Below are positions 35,201-43,940 of a DNA stretch of 64,000 nucleotides, piece by piece. How positions within the stretch are numbered: the stretch's first letter is position 1; each line of letters starts with the position of its first letter. A program made the translations under genes and the position numbers. The notes beneath the pieces were generated by a model. That model saw only the letters and a program-made list of their open reading frames with translations. It did no database searches and was not told the origin of the DNA. Source of the stretch: Acetobacterium sp. (GTDB taxonomy: Bacteria > Bacillota > Clostridia > Eubacteriales > Eubacteriaceae); contig NZ_JAUSPS010000012.1 in assembly GCF_030652775.1 (NCBI RefSeq), forward strand, positions 84,584 to 148,583, in the 5' to 3' direction.

Positions 35201-35364
35201 ACATCAGCTACAGCAGCGACGAAGCGATGGATCGGGCGATTGAAATCTATACTGATTTTATCAAAACCGAAACCCTGGCAGATACGATTACCGTAAAAGC
35301 CGGTGTCGGCGAAATGTTTAATCTGAATGGTCATGATACCTGGATTGAACTGGCGAAGAAATAA
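32266..35364 (+). CDS. ileS: Isoleucyl-tRNA synthetase, long (IleS2-like) form
   Basis: 1032 aa. Class I signature as GRPGIHHV (HIGH) near residue 50 and KMSKTKGN. The editing domain has TWTTTPWTL. The WYIRRNRRRFW segment, an overall length beyond 1000 aa and the absence of the C-terminal Cys4 zinc finger seen in E. coli-type IleRS point to the eukaryote-like IleS2 group, whose members are often less sensitive to mupirocin. The start is TTG 32266 with GGAGGT eight bases upstream. Controlled by the T-box leader. Confidence 0.95.
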   Translation: MAQFKTLIEGKIGEREDAISQQWEAMNLLQQTIDNREGKENFVFYEGPPTANGRPGIHHVLARTLKDTVCKYKVMDGYRVLRKGGWDTHGLPVEIEVEKQLGLSSKPEIEAYGIDKFNEKCKESVFNYEGQWKKMSRKMGYFIDMEDPYITLDNNYIETVWWILDKFNKEGFLYEGHKIMPYCPRCGTGLASHEVAQGYQEIKSNTVVAAFKRKDADEYFLVWTTTPWTLAANVALAVHPDADYIKARSNDEVYICAKVLAPKLLGDDYEILDEMKGSALEYVEYEQLMPFVTPDKKAFFVTCADYVTTEDGTGIVHIAPAFGEDDYKVGRAYNLPVLQPVAEDGKYTDTPWKGQFVIDADLDIIKWLKAEGKLFKKEKVLHNYPHCWRCKTPLLYYAKPSWYLEMTKIKDTLIENNNGVEWYPDFVGEKRFGNWLENLNDWAISRSRYWGTPLPVWRCDDCGKLETVGSRKELVERAIEDIDESIELHRPYVDDVHFTCPDCGKTMTRVKDVIDCWFDSGSMPFAQHHYPFENKELWEEQFPADFICEGIDQTRGWFYSLLAISSFVTGKAPYKKVLVNDLILDAEGQKMSKTKGNTVNPFEMFEEYGADALRWYLLYVSPAWTPTRFDVKGIKEVQSKFFNTLKNTYHFFALYANTDNIDPREFFVPYAERPEIDAWILSKYNRLVKEVREEMEVFDLTKAVKKIQNFVNEDLSNWYIRRNRRRFWGSELTEDKKAVYNTTWEVLEGVVRLCAPFAPYITEELYQKLTDGVSVHLADYPTVNEELVQDAIEEPMDLVRELVSLGRGAREEAQIKVRQPLSKIIVDGKYRETLGDLCVLIEEELNIKKVAFEDNLGDFMNYALKPDFKVAGPVLGKNVKLLGKALASVEASEVVAKLEADGSFVIELDGESLELRKDFIDIRISAKEGFNVQMFNNKFIILDTSLDQDLLDEGCAREFVSRIQQLRKSNGYEVMDRIDISYSSDEAMDRAIEIYTDFIKTETLADTITVKAGVGEMFNLNGHDTWIELAKK

Positions 35365-35394
35365 CGAGAAAAACATATAAATAAGCAAAAAAAC

Positions 35395-35432
35395 AACCCC
35401 CGCTAAAGCATATCAATGCTTTAGCGGGGGTT
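35395..35432. terminator. Bidirectional terminator between ileS and pheA
   Basis: A perfect 17-bp stem AACCCCCGCTAAAGCAT/ATGCTTTAGCGGGGGTT with loop ATCA, an A-rich 5' flank and T-rich 3' flank, serving the convergent genes. Confidence 0.88.
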
Positions 35433-35448
35433 AATTATTTTGTCGTGA

Positions 35449-36357
35449 TTACTCGGCTTCAAACTGCGGATAATAGCCTAGAAATTGAAAATATTCGGCC
35501 TTTTCTTCAATGATCGGCAGCAGGTTGACCAGGGTATTCTGGGAGATGTTGCCGGTGAAGTCGATGAAGAACAGGTATTCCCAATTCTCTTTTAACAGTG
35601 GCCGGGATTCGATCTTGCATAGGTTGAGTGAAAAGACCGAAAAGATCCCGATGATTTCGTACAGTGCGCCGGGACGGTGGGGCAGCCGAAAGGCAATGCT
35701 GACCCGGCTGGGATTCTCAAACAGTTCGATCGCCCGGGAAATAACGACAAAGCGGGTCACGTTGGTTTGGGAGAAGTTGATATCTTCGGCCAGGACCTCA
35801 AGGTCATAGATTTCGCCGGCCCGCTTGCTGGCAATGGCGGCCATGGTCGGGTCATTCTGCCCAGCCACGTATTCGGCGGCGATGGCGGTATTAAAGTATG
35901 GAATACACTTCCAGTCCGGATAGTCTTTGAGAAATTCCTCGGACTGGGAAAAACCCTGAGGATGGGAATAAACCTCGGTGATCGTCGCCAAACTGGCGCC
36001 CTTGGGAGCCAGCAGACAGTGCCGGGCTTTGATCTCTTCTTCGCCGACAATAAAGTACTGATAGCGGGACAGCAGGTCATAAACGGCGGCAATCGACCCG
36101 GTCGATGAGTTTTCAATCGGCAGCACGCCGTAATCAATAAAGCCCTGACTGAGGGCCACAAATACATCCTCAAAGGTTTTATAGGCAAACAGTTCACAAT
36201 CCTGTTTAAAAAATGCCAGGCTGGCGGCTTCGCCATAAGAACCGCGGGTGCCGGCATATGCCACCCGCGGTTCGGTTTTGATGCGTTGAGGATAAACCGA
36301 AAAAGCTTGTTTTAAAGCATTCAGGGCATTCGCTTCAGTCGTCATCTCAGTAGCCAA
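35449..36357 (-). CDS. pheA: Prephenate dehydratase with ACT domain
   Basis: 302 aa. A PDT domain (about 28-205; YAGTRGSYGEAA, GVLPIENSSTGSI, and the TRFVVIS catalytic region) is followed by an ACT regulatory domain (about 220-300) with the phenylalanine-binding GALYEIIGIF and ESRP motifs. It converts prephenate to phenylpyruvate and is feedback-inhibited by Phe. TTG 36357 has GGTGGGAG at good spacing and overlaps the end of the upstream LUD gene by 11 bp; ATG 36345 is an alternative. No chorismate mutase domain. Confidence 0.92.
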   Translation of the reverse strand: MATEMTTEANALNALKQAFSVYPQRIKTEPRVAYAGTRGSYGEAASLAFFKQDCELFAYKTFEDVFVALSQGFIDYGVLPIENSSTGSIAAVYDLLSRYQYFIVGEEEIKARHCLLAPKGASLATITEVYSHPQGFSQSEEFLKDYPDWKCIPYFNTAIAAEYVAGQNDPTMAAIASKRAGEIYDLEVLAEDINFSQTNVTRFVVISRAIELFENPSRVSIAFRLPHRPGALYEIIGIFSVFSLNLCKIESRPLLKENWEYLFFIDFTGNISQNTLVNLLPIIEEKAEYFQFLGYYPQFEAE

Positions 36358-36982
36358 TATTTTCTCCCACCAGAATCACCTTGATCCGGTCTGCGACGCG
36401 GCTGTGTCGGGTGATCACGATATTGGCGCACATACAGTCATCGGCATGACATTGGGCACAGTTTCCGGTGTCATAACAAGGGGTTTTAGCACTTAAGCGA
36501 ATGGCATTCACCGGCGCGGCAATATTCTGGGCCCGATAAACGCCGGCATCGGTATTGGCCACCATCTTGTTGATCCCGGCAATGACTATCACCTGCTCCG
36601 GACCAAAACACATCAGCGCCACCCGGTTGCTGATGCCATCGACATTGACCAGTTCGCCATCCATGGTGATGGCATTGGTGCCGGTAATAAAGGTGTGAGC
36701 CAGGACGCCCTGGGCCACTACCTCTCTTTTTTCCTGGGCGGTTTTCGCCAGGCTGCGGTCAATATATTGATAATCACCATTCTTAACGGCATCAAGCAGG
36801 CCAATTTCCTTGATCGATTCCGAACCGCCATGGGTCACGCTGGCCCCGCTGGGAATCAGTGACAAGGCCAGTTCCAGTGCCTCCTGGGCAGTTTGGCAAT
36901 AGTAGCCTTTAAAATTTCGTTTTTCAAGTTTTTTAATTAAAGATTTACTGAGATTCAGATAATTATCTTCCTTATAACCCAA
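36347..36982 (-). CDS. LUD-domain (DUF162, LutC/YkgG-like) protein
   Basis: 211 aa from TTG 36982, preceded by TGGAGGTAATAT; the frame is open 14 codons further up, but that stretch contains the ribosome-binding site itself. The LUD domain includes SGASVTHGGSESIKEIGL and GTNAITMDGELVNVDG. The C-terminal cysteine cluster is CYDTGNCAQCHADDCMC. The family includes lactate-utilisation subunits and many anaerobe proteins of unknown role. TATAAT on the minus strand (37013-37018) with TTGTTT 17 bp away is a likely promoter. It overlaps pheA. Confidence 0.85.
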   Translation of the reverse strand: MGYKEDNYLNLSKSLIKKLEKRNFKGYYCQTAQEALELALSLIPSGASVTHGGSESIKEIGLLDAVKNGDYQYIDRSLAKTAQEKREVVAQGVLAHTFITGTNAITMDGELVNVDGISNRVALMCFGPEQVIVIAGINKMVANTDAGVYRAQNIAAPVNAIRLSAKTPCYDTGNCAQCHADDCMCANIVITRHSRVADRIKVILVGENIGY

Positions 36983-37104
36983 AATATTACCTCCAGAGAA
37001 AAGAATAATCTTATTATAATCCAAAGCTGTTAAAAAAACAAAATTTATTCAAAAAATGGGGTATAATAATAAAAAAACATGCAATCGCAGAAGAGGAGGA
37101 CGTC

Positions 37105-37836
37105 ATGCATAAGTATAAGGGGATTATCTTTGATCTGGACGGCACCCTGGTCAATTCATTGGAAGACCTGATCGATTCGGTCAATGAGATTATGAAATAT
37201 CATCAATTTCCGATCCATTCCTATGATGAGGGCAAAAAACTCATCGGCAGAGGGCTGAGAAATCTGACCCGGGATGCCCTGCCGGAAAAATATTGGGATG
37301 ATGAAGCGTTTGTGGATCGGCTGACAGAAATGGTCTCAGCGGAGTATTCTGTTAATTATCGCAAGAAAACCAAACCCTATCCGGGAATTACGAAATTGCT
37401 GGACTATTTAAAGGCTAACGACATTCCCTGGAGTGTCTGTACCAACAAACCGGATATTGCCGCAAAATCACTGGTCAATGCGTTATTCAGCGATTATGAT
37501 TATGTCGATGTGCGGGGCTTTACCAAAGACGCGCTGAGAAAGCCGAATCCGGCGGTAACCCTGGAACTGGTCGCTAAAATGGGCCTGAAACCTCAGCAAT
37601 GTCTGTATGTCGGTGATTCTACCGTCGACTATGAAACCGCCGTGAGAGCGGGAATGCTGCCAGTTTTATGCACCTGGGGATTTGAACCCTTTGAAGTGCT
37701 GACCAAGCTGGATGACGCCATCTGGTTGCATAACCCGATGCGGATTGTCGATGCCCTGCGTTATGGCAAAGAAATGTATTCGCTATTTAACGAAACACCC
37801 AACCCCGATCCGAATGCGCCAAAGAAAAAACACTGA
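37105..37836 (+). CDS. gph: HAD-superfamily phosphatase, phosphoglycolate phosphatase-like
   Basis: 243 aa. HAD motifs: I FDLDGTLVNS (nucleophile Asp about 11), II VCTNKP, III Lys in RKPNP, IV VGDSTVDYETA. The helical cap lies at about 18-85. Likely removes phosphate from 2-phosphoglycolate or a similar small substrate; exact specificity is uncertain. GAGGAGGACGTC precedes the ATG. Confidence 0.88.
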   Translation: MHKYKGIIFDLDGTLVNSLEDLIDSVNEIMKYHQFPIHSYDEGKKLIGRGLRNLTRDALPEKYWDDEAFVDRLTEMVSAEYSVNYRKKTKPYPGITKLLDYLKANDIPWSVCTNKPDIAAKSLVNALFSDYDYVDVRGFTKDALRKPNPAVTLELVAKMGLKPQQCLYVGDSTVDYETAVRAGMLPVLCTWGFEPFEVLTKLDDAIWLHNPMRIVDALRYGKEMYSLFNETPNPDPNAPKKKH

Positions 37837-37931
37837 TCAGCGACGACGGTTAAAATTTAAGGAATGAAGAATCTGAAAACTTAAGAAATGTAAACGTTGA
37901 ACAAGATGTAAACGAAAATCAAAATTACATA

Positions 37932-37960
37932 TTGACAAAAAAAGCAGGTCTTGTTATAAT
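37932..37960 (+). promoter_or_regulatory. Consensus sigma-A promoter of veg
   Basis: Perfect TTGACA (37932-37937), 17-bp spacer and perfect TATAAT (37955-37960). Very strong promoters are also typical of veg in Bacillus. Confidence 0.88.
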
Positions 37961-38028
37961 AAAAAATTTTACTTTTCCGCAAATCTGTGGTATACTGACG
38001 TAGAGAAAACCACAGAGAGGTGAAGTTC

Positions 38029-38301
38029 ATGCCAAAAGCAACCATTATGGACATTAGACGCGAGGTGGAAAATTATTTGGGCAGACGAGTCAAACTTGAA
38101 GCACATAAAAGCAAGAAGAAACTCTACCAAAAAGAAGGGGTAATTGAAAGCACTTATCCCAGTATTTTTACTGTACGAGTTCAAGAGGATCAACGAAAAG
38201 AACAAAAATTGTCTTTTAGTTATTCCGATCTCTTAACTCAAAGCGTAAAAATTGTATTACTAGATGAGAATGAAGCTGATGGTGCACTGTTAGTTTCATA
38301 A
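38029..38301 (+). CDS. veg: Veg protein
   Basis: 90 aa from ATG 38029 (AGAGAGGTGAAG upstream). Carries the Veg signature IRREVENYLGRRVKLEAHK and the terminal SYSDLLT-VKI region. In Bacillus, Veg stimulates biofilm matrix expression; its function elsewhere is unclear. Transcribed alone between a consensus promoter and a terminator. Confidence 0.93.
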   Translation: MPKATIMDIRREVENYLGRRVKLEAHKSKKKLYQKEGVIESTYPSIFTVRVQEDQRKEQKLSFSYSDLLTQSVKIVLLDENEADGALLVS

Positions 38302-38328
38302 CGACAAGATAAAAAGTTCCACATCAGG

Positions 38329-38354
38329 AGAAGAACTCAGGTTCTTCTTTTTTT
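38329..38354 (+). terminator. Terminator of veg
   Basis: GAAGAAC/GTTCTTC stem with loop TCAG followed by eight T residues. Confidence 0.85.
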
Positions 38355-38441
38355 GTTGACTTAATTTGTTGTCTTTAATGGTAGGTTTTTTATGAAACCG
38401 ATGGTATAATAACCGGGTATTGAAAAAATTGGAGATAAAAT

Positions 38442-39674
38442 ATGAATACTAAGAACTTAAAAATAGAATCTGAAATTGGCACCCTGAAAAAGGTCCTGGT
38501 CCACCGACCGGGCAAAGAACTGGAGCGGATTGTACCGGACTCACTGAAAGAATTATTGTTTGAGGATATCCCCTGGTTGACCCGGATGCAGGAGGAGCAC
38601 GATGCCTTTGCGGCGATCCTCAGAAAGCGGGGCGCCGAGGTGCTGTACGTGGAGGATTTATTAAAAGACATTTTAAAAAATACTTCCGTCCGGGAGAGTA
38701 TCATTGCCGAAGTGATCGACAAAAATCCCTCATCGGGGAACTACATCGATGGTTTCTTAAATGAATATCTGATGTCACTGGACAGCAATGCCCTGGGTGA
38801 TGCCCTGATTGCCGGAGTGCTGCAAAAAGAACTGGGCCATATGGAGCGGCATCTGGTCTTGACCGATTATTTAAAAGGCCCGGAACCCTATGCTTTTTAT
38901 TTAAACCCGCTACCGAATTTATATTTTATGCGGGACCCGGCCGTGACCATTCATGACGGGATGTGTATTTCCGCCATGGCCACCCGCACCCGAAAACGGG
39001 AAAGCCGCTATATGTCCGCGATTTATGAGCATCACCCGCTATTTGCCAGCTGTGGCAATAAAACCTTTTACCAGGATACCAACTTCTTTTCAGTTGAAGG
39101 CGGCGATATCCTGATTTTAAGCCCGACGGTGGTGGCTGTCGGTTGCAGTGAGCGGACCGAGGTTCAGGGGGGTGAGGAACTGGCTAAAAACCTCTTTAAT
39201 GCCGATCACGGCATCGAAAAGGTGCTGGCCGTAAAAATCCCCAGCAACCGCGCCTTTATGCATCTGGACACCGTTTTTACGATGGTGGACGTGGATAAAT
39301 TCATTGTCTACCCGGGGATTCTGGAACAGGTGGAAACGGTCATCATGACCCCCGGCAAAAAAGACTATCTCCATTACGAGCGCAAAGACAGCCTCAAAGA
39401 AGCCCTTAAATCAGTGCTCGGTTTGCCGGCCATTAACCTGATTGAGAGTGGCGGTGGCAACCCGGTTGCCGCGGCCCGGGAACAATGGAACGACAGCACC
39501 AACACCCTGGCGATTGCCCCGGGGGTCATCGTCGCCTATGCCCGGAATGAGAAGTCCAACGAGGTACTCAGTCAAAACGGTATCGAAGTCATCGGCATCG
39601 AAGCATCCGAACTGGTCCGTGGCCGGGGCGGTCCCCGCTGCATGACCATGCCCCTCTATCGGGACGGGTTTTGA
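38442..39674 (+). CDS. arcA: ArcA: arginine deiminase
   Basis: 410 aa. It hydrolyses arginine to citrulline and ammonia, first step of the deiminase pathway. Family motifs: EIGTLKKVLVHRPGKE (N-terminus), NLYFMRDPAV, GGNPVAAAREQW, and the nucleophile Cys400 in RGRGGPRCMTMPL near the C-terminus. TTGGAGATAAAAT precedes the ATG, and a TATAAT lies at 38405-38410. arcB follows after 122 bp; carbamate kinase and the arginine/ornithine antiporter are not in the window. Confidence 0.95.
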   Translation: MNTKNLKIESEIGTLKKVLVHRPGKELERIVPDSLKELLFEDIPWLTRMQEEHDAFAAILRKRGAEVLYVEDLLKDILKNTSVRESIIAEVIDKNPSSGNYIDGFLNEYLMSLDSNALGDALIAGVLQKELGHMERHLVLTDYLKGPEPYAFYLNPLPNLYFMRDPAVTIHDGMCISAMATRTRKRESRYMSAIYEHHPLFASCGNKTFYQDTNFFSVEGGDILILSPTVVAVGCSERTEVQGGEELAKNLFNADHGIEKVLAVKIPSNRAFMHLDTVFTMVDVDKFIVYPGILEQVETVIMTPGKKDYLHYERKDSLKEALKSVLGLPAINLIESGGGNPVAAAREQWNDSTNTLAIAPGVIVAYARNEKSNEVLSQNGIEVIGIEASELVRGRGGPRCMTMPLYRDGF

Positions 39675-39796
39675 TTTCGCCGCTCACGGCACTTTGGTAA
39701 TAACCGATCAATCTAATTTCAAGCGAATGTTACCTTGCTAAAGGTATCAACAATCAGTTAAAATAAACTTAACAAGAGATAAACGGAGGAAGCATT

Positions 39797-40780
39797 ATGA
39801 ATTTAAAGGGACGTCATTTATTGACATTAAAGGATTTTACCCCAGAGGAAATCCAGTATCTGATCGACTACGCAGCCGAACTGAAAGCCAAGAAAAAATT
39901 AGGGGTGGTGGGCGATCTGCTCAAAGGCAAAAATATTGTGCTGATTTTTGAAAAAACATCAACCCGAACCCGTTGCGCCTTTGAAGTGGCCGCTTTTGAC
40001 GAAGGGGCTAACGTCACCTTTTTAACCAACAGTCAAATGGGCAAAAAGGAATCGATTGAGGATACCGCCATCGTTCTGGGCCGTTTTTATGACGGCATTG
40101 AGTTCCGCGGTTTTGAACAACAGACCGTCGAAATGCTGGCCGAACATTCCGGGGTACCAGTCTGGAACGGCTTAACCGATTTAGATCACCCGACCCAAAT
40201 TCTGGCCGATATGCTGACCATCCAGGAAAACTTTGGCGCCGTCAAAGGCCGACGGCTGGTTTATGTCGGGGATGCCCGCAACAATATGGGTAATGCCCTG
40301 ATGATCGGCTGTGCCAAATTGGGGATGCATTTTGTGGCGGTGGCCCCCGAATCGCTGTTCCCGGAAGAAGCCTTAGTGGCCGAAATGAAAACCCTTTGTG
40401 AAACAACCGGGGGAACCATTACCCTGACTGCCGATATCAAAGCCGGCGTCAAGGATGGCGACGTCATTTATACTGACGTCTGGGTCTCGATGGGTGAAGA
40501 AGATCAGATGGCCGAGCGGATCAAACTGTTGTCGCCATACCAGGTTAATATGGAAATGATACGAGCCACCGGCAATGATGAGGTGATCTTCCTTCATTGT
40601 TTACCAGCCTTCCATGACCAGGAAACAGTCGTCGCCCGGGAAGTCAAAGAGAAGTTCGGGCTAACCGAAATGGAAGTCACCGATGAGGTTTTCCGCAGTG
40701 TACATTCCAAGGTCTTTGACGAGGCTGAGAATCGGATGCATACCATCAAAGCCGTAATGTGCGCCTCTCTGGTTGGCTAA
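39797..40780 (+). CDS. arcB: Ornithine carbamoyltransferase (catabolic ArcB or ArgF)
   Basis: 327 aa. Carbamoyl-phosphate site [14 protein letters not shown] (about 53-66), [11 protein letters not shown], ornithine-binding DVWVSMG and HCLPAFHD. The position directly after arcA argues for the catabolic role (citrulline plus phosphate to ornithine and carbamoyl phosphate). Sequence alone does not separate it from ArgF. CGGAGGAAGC precedes the ATG. Confidence 0.93.
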   Translation: MNLKGRHLLTLKDFTPEEIQYLIDYAAELKAKKKLGVVGDLLKGKNIVLIFEKTSTRTRCAFEVAAFDEGANVTFLTNSQMGKKESIEDTAIVLGRFYDGIEFRGFEQQTVEMLAEHSGVPVWNGLTDLDHPTQILADMLTIQENFGAVKGRRLVYVGDARNNMGNALMIGCAKLGMHFVAVAPESLFPEEALVAEMKTLCETTGGTITLTADIKAGVKDGDVIYTDVWVSMGEEDQMAERIKLLSPYQVNMEMIRATGNDEVIFLHCLPAFHDQETVVAREVKEKFGLTEMEVTDEVFRSVHSKVFDEAENRMHTIKAVMCASLVG

Positions 40781-40799
40781 AATGCCCGATTACGTCGTT

Positions 40800-40861
40800 G
40801 GATCAATTTATTCAAATCCTTGCGTATTAATTATACGCGGCGGCCTTGAATAAATTAATCC
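40800..40861. repeat. Strong inverted repeat between arcB and the hexomutase gene
   Basis: Arms GGATCAATTTATTCAA and TTGAATAAATTAATCC (one mismatch) enclose a second pairing GCGTA/TACGC. There is no T-tract, so it is not an ordinary terminator; possibly an RNA-processing or regulatory hairpin, or a small palindromic repeat. Confidence 0.6.
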
Positions 40862-40954
40862 GCCTAGTACTCGAACATTTTCGCTCAACCAGTACAGAAT
40901 AACTTAAACGTTCCGTTCATAGTATGTGATTCATTACCAGGAGATTAACAATAA

Positions 40955-42439
40955 ATGGAAATTAAAGATATCAGAAAATTACAGAATGGCTCCGATGTCC
41001 GGGGGGTTGCCCTTGATGGGATTCCCGGTGAGGAAGTCAATTTTACTCAGGACATGGCCATGAAAATTGCCTATGCCTTTGCCACCTGGCTGGAGCAAAA
41101 GCTCGGGAAAACCCCGTTAACCTTTGCCATCGGCCGGGACAGCCGGCTGTCCGGACCTCATCTGGCTCAGGCGGTGGCGTTGGGGCTGGTCAGTAAGGGG
41201 AACAAGGTCTATCAATGCGGCATTGCCACCACCCCGGCGATGTTTATGACCACCATCGATCCGCTGCTGCAAGCCGATGGGGCGGTGATGGTGACGGCCA
41301 GTCATCTGCCTTTTAACCGCAATGGACTGAAGTTTTTTACCAAAGATGGCGGCCTTAATAAAGAGGATATCACTGCCATTCTGGAACTGGCCGAGACCAT
41401 TGAAACCGGCTTTACCCCGGGCGGACAAGCGCTGGACTACGATTTTCTGCCCAGCTATTCCGAGAATATTTTAAAGATTATCCGGGCTAAAACCGGTACT
41501 GAGCAGCCGTTGGCCGGCGCCAGAATTGTGGTTGATGCCGGTAACGGGGCCGGCGGATTTTTTGTTGACCAGGTGTTAAAGCCGTTAGGGGCCGACACCA
41601 CCGGCAGCCAGTATCTGGACCCCGACGGTAATTTTCCTAACCACGTACCCAACCCGGAAGATGCCGTCGCCATCGCCCATATCACCAAAGCCGTACGGGA
41701 TAACCAGGCCGATCTGGGGATCATCTTTGATACCGATGTCGATCGCGCCGCGATTATCGACGAACAGGGCCAGGCGATCAACCGCAATGGCTTTATTGCC
41801 TTTATTGCCAGCATGCTGTTGACCGATTATCCGGGCTCGACGATCGTTACCGATTCGATTACGTCCACCGGGTTAACCGAGTATATTGAAAGCCGCGGCG
41901 GGCAGCATCATCGCTTTAAACGAGGTTATAAAAATGTCATTAACGAGGCGATCCGTTTAAATAACGCCGGTATCGAAACCCATCTGGCGATGGAAACCAG
42001 CGGTCACGGAGCCATCAAAGAAAACTATTTTCTCGATGACGGCGCCTATCTGGTCACCATGGCGCTGATCAAATTTGCCGAACTGTTTAAGGCCGGCCAG
42101 CCGATCAGTTCGTTTCTGGCCGGACTCAAAGAACCGGCTGAGGCCAAAGAAATCCGCCTGAAAATAACGGCTGATGATTTTAAAGCTTATGGCGAAATAG
42201 TGTTGGCTGAGTTTGCCCAATTCGCCGCCAGCCAACCCGGCTGGACGGTGGTCAGTCCTAACTTTGAAGGCGTTCGGGTGAGCTGTGACAGCACTGCCGG
42301 CAACGGCTGGTGTCTGCTGCGAATGTCCCTCCATGATCCGATTATGCCACTCAATATCGAATCCGATACAGTGGGCGGTTGCGCAGTCATTGAGACGGTT
42401 CTGAAAGAATACCTGCAAAAATTTGAAGCCTTAGTTTAA
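40955..42439 (+). CDS. Phosphomannomutase/phosphoglucomutase
   Basis: 494 aa, alpha-D-phosphohexomutase family. The phosphoserine loop is VTASHLPFNRNG, with the unusual Leu-Pro-Phe where most members have TASHNP. The metal site is DTDVDR, with sugar-binding ETSGHGA and the C-terminal phosphate-binding VSCDSTAGNGWCLLRMS. It interconverts hexose 1- and 6-phosphates for cell-envelope or storage sugars. AGGAGATTAACAATA precedes the ATG. Confidence 0.9.
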   Translation: MEIKDIRKLQNGSDVRGVALDGIPGEEVNFTQDMAMKIAYAFATWLEQKLGKTPLTFAIGRDSRLSGPHLAQAVALGLVSKGNKVYQCGIATTPAMFMTTIDPLLQADGAVMVTASHLPFNRNGLKFFTKDGGLNKEDITAILELAETIETGFTPGGQALDYDFLPSYSENILKIIRAKTGTEQPLAGARIVVDAGNGAGGFFVDQVLKPLGADTTGSQYLDPDGNFPNHVPNPEDAVAIAHITKAVRDNQADLGIIFDTDVDRAAIIDEQGQAINRNGFIAFIASMLLTDYPGSTIVTDSITSTGLTEYIESRGGQHHRFKRGYKNVINEAIRLNNAGIETHLAMETSGHGAIKENYFLDDGAYLVTMALIKFAELFKAGQPISSFLAGLKEPAEAKEIRLKITADDFKAYGEIVLAEFAQFAASQPGWTVVSPNFEGVRVSCDSTAGNGWCLLRMSLHDPIMPLNIESDTVGGCAVIETVLKEYLQKFEALV

Positions 42440-42454
42440 TTAAAAAATGGTATT

Positions 42455-42490
42455 AAAAAACAGGATGGTTAAACCTATCCTGTTTTTTAT
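42455..42490 (+). terminator. Terminator of the hexomutase gene
   Basis: AAAAAACAGGATGG/CTATCCTGTTTTTT hairpin with T-rich tail, 16 bp after the stop codon. Confidence 0.88.
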
Positions 42491-42584
42491 TTTACTTCGT
42501 TAATGTGGGTGAATCTCCCAGGAGCTGAGGTACTCCGACTATTAGAAGCACCGGATTAACGATTGCCGCCGGATCGATCACGGT

Positions 42585-43631
42585 TTAAACGACCGAATAT
42601 TCATAGATGTATTGGTTTAAAATATTGTCGTAAATATTGCCACCGGGGTAAACGGTATACTCGAAGATGGTAGTCTTTTTACCGTCAATTTCATCATAGC
42701 CATAAAACCTATAGCCGCCTTGCTCAAAGGTTCCTTGAAATTCGATCATTTCGGGAACATAGGTTTCGGATGCGATTAGATAGTCATCAAGATACTGCCT
42801 AGCTTCGTCTTCAGTGGCCAGATAGCAGATCGTTTCATCACCTGCGGCTTGAAATAAGTAGATTTGTTTAAAATCATTAAATAGACTTCCTTTAGGAGAG
42901 ACAATGTAAGGTTGTGCCTGAATAGGACTATTAACTGCAGTTAATTTAAATCCTTTGTTACAATACCCTGTATATTTATAATCTTCATCTACACGCATCC
43001 CCAATTGACCCAGCAATTGTTTTAGATAGGTAATCGCCTCATGCGGGTTTTGGATCAATTTTTTATAAAACGGTTCGTCTTGATCCACTGTGCCACTGGG
43101 GGCACTTGAACCGGCCGGCAGGATCTGAATTTTGATGCCTTCGAGGCGATAGCCAAATCCTTCGGTGCCGGCACTTTCGCCGTTTTTAGCCCAGTTAAGC
43201 CAACCCATATTCTGAGCATGAACCTGATACCAGATATCAAATTGATCAGCAGTATCGCCAGTTAGTTTAATTTGAATGGCTTCTAACCGTAAGCTTTCGC
43301 CAGTGGTTCCGCTTGTTTCGCCGTTCTTTTTCCAGTTGGTATTATCGCCTTGATCTTCCCAACCGTAATTTTGGATATGCGTTTGATAAGATACGTCAAG
43401 ATTCGCGTCCTGATTTTCAAGTTCGATTTTAATGCCTTCTAACCGTAGACCTTCTCCGATTGTCCCGCTGAGAACGCCATCGGATACAAATTCCTGCCAG
43501 CCTTCATTTTCAACGTGGGTACGATAGCGAACATTGGGGGTTGTTTCAGCCCACACAGTTGTTGGAACCATCCCGACACTCAGCAATAAGGTCAACATCA
43601 AAACTAAACATTTGCGAATACTGTTTTTCAT
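42585..43631 (-). CDS. Secreted ChW-repeat protein
   Basis: 348 aa. A signal peptide (1 to about 28, LVLMLTLLLSVGMVPTTVWA) is followed by three ChW repeats (clostridial hydrophobic with conserved Trp; about 33-70, 78-120, 125-163), each with a GW and a GxGxxLRLEGIKI-type ending. The C-terminal part (about 180-348), with several Tyr-rich strands, is not recognised. ChW repeats occur in extracellular proteins of clostridia and relatives. A second ChW protein lies at the right edge of the window. Confidence 0.88.
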   Translation of the reverse strand: MKNSIRKCLVLMLTLLLSVGMVPTTVWAETTPNVRYRTHVENEGWQEFVSDGVLSGTIGEGLRLEGIKIELENQDANLDVSYQTHIQNYGWEDQGDNTNWKKNGETSGTTGESLRLEAIQIKLTGDTADQFDIWYQVHAQNMGWLNWAKNGESAGTEGFGYRLEGIKIQILPAGSSAPSGTVDQDEPFYKKLIQNPHEAITYLKQLLGQLGMRVDEDYKYTGYCNKGFKLTAVNSPIQAQPYIVSPKGSLFNDFKQIYLFQAAGDETICYLATEDEARQYLDDYLIASETYVPEMIEFQGTFEQGGYRFYGYDEIDGKKTTIFEYTVYPGGNIYDNILNQYIYEYSVV

Positions 43632-43896
43632 TTTATTTGCCTCGCTTTCTTATTCGTATTAGATAAAAGTATACGCTTACAATTCAATATATTCAAGATA
43701 ATATAAAAATTTTCTATTTTAGTTGTTTTATCGTTGATGTTTTTATTCATTTGCATCGACTATGCGGTGATGAGATACGATCTTATTTAGATTGAAGCGG
43801 ACTGAAAGGTGCGGCTATTTTTTAAAGGACTATATTGATTGACCGGATCGCCTGTAAAAATATAATGGTATCTGAGATTATGAAATTTGCGTTAAT

Positions 43897-43935
43897 AAAA
43901 AAGCAGGATGACAAAAAATCATCCTGCTTTTTTTC
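43897..43935 (-). terminator. Terminator of lctA
   Basis: AAAAAAGCAGGATGA/TCATCCTGCTTTTTTT stem placed just downstream of the minus-strand lctA stop at 43941. Confidence 0.85.
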
Positions 43936-43940
43936 GGAAA

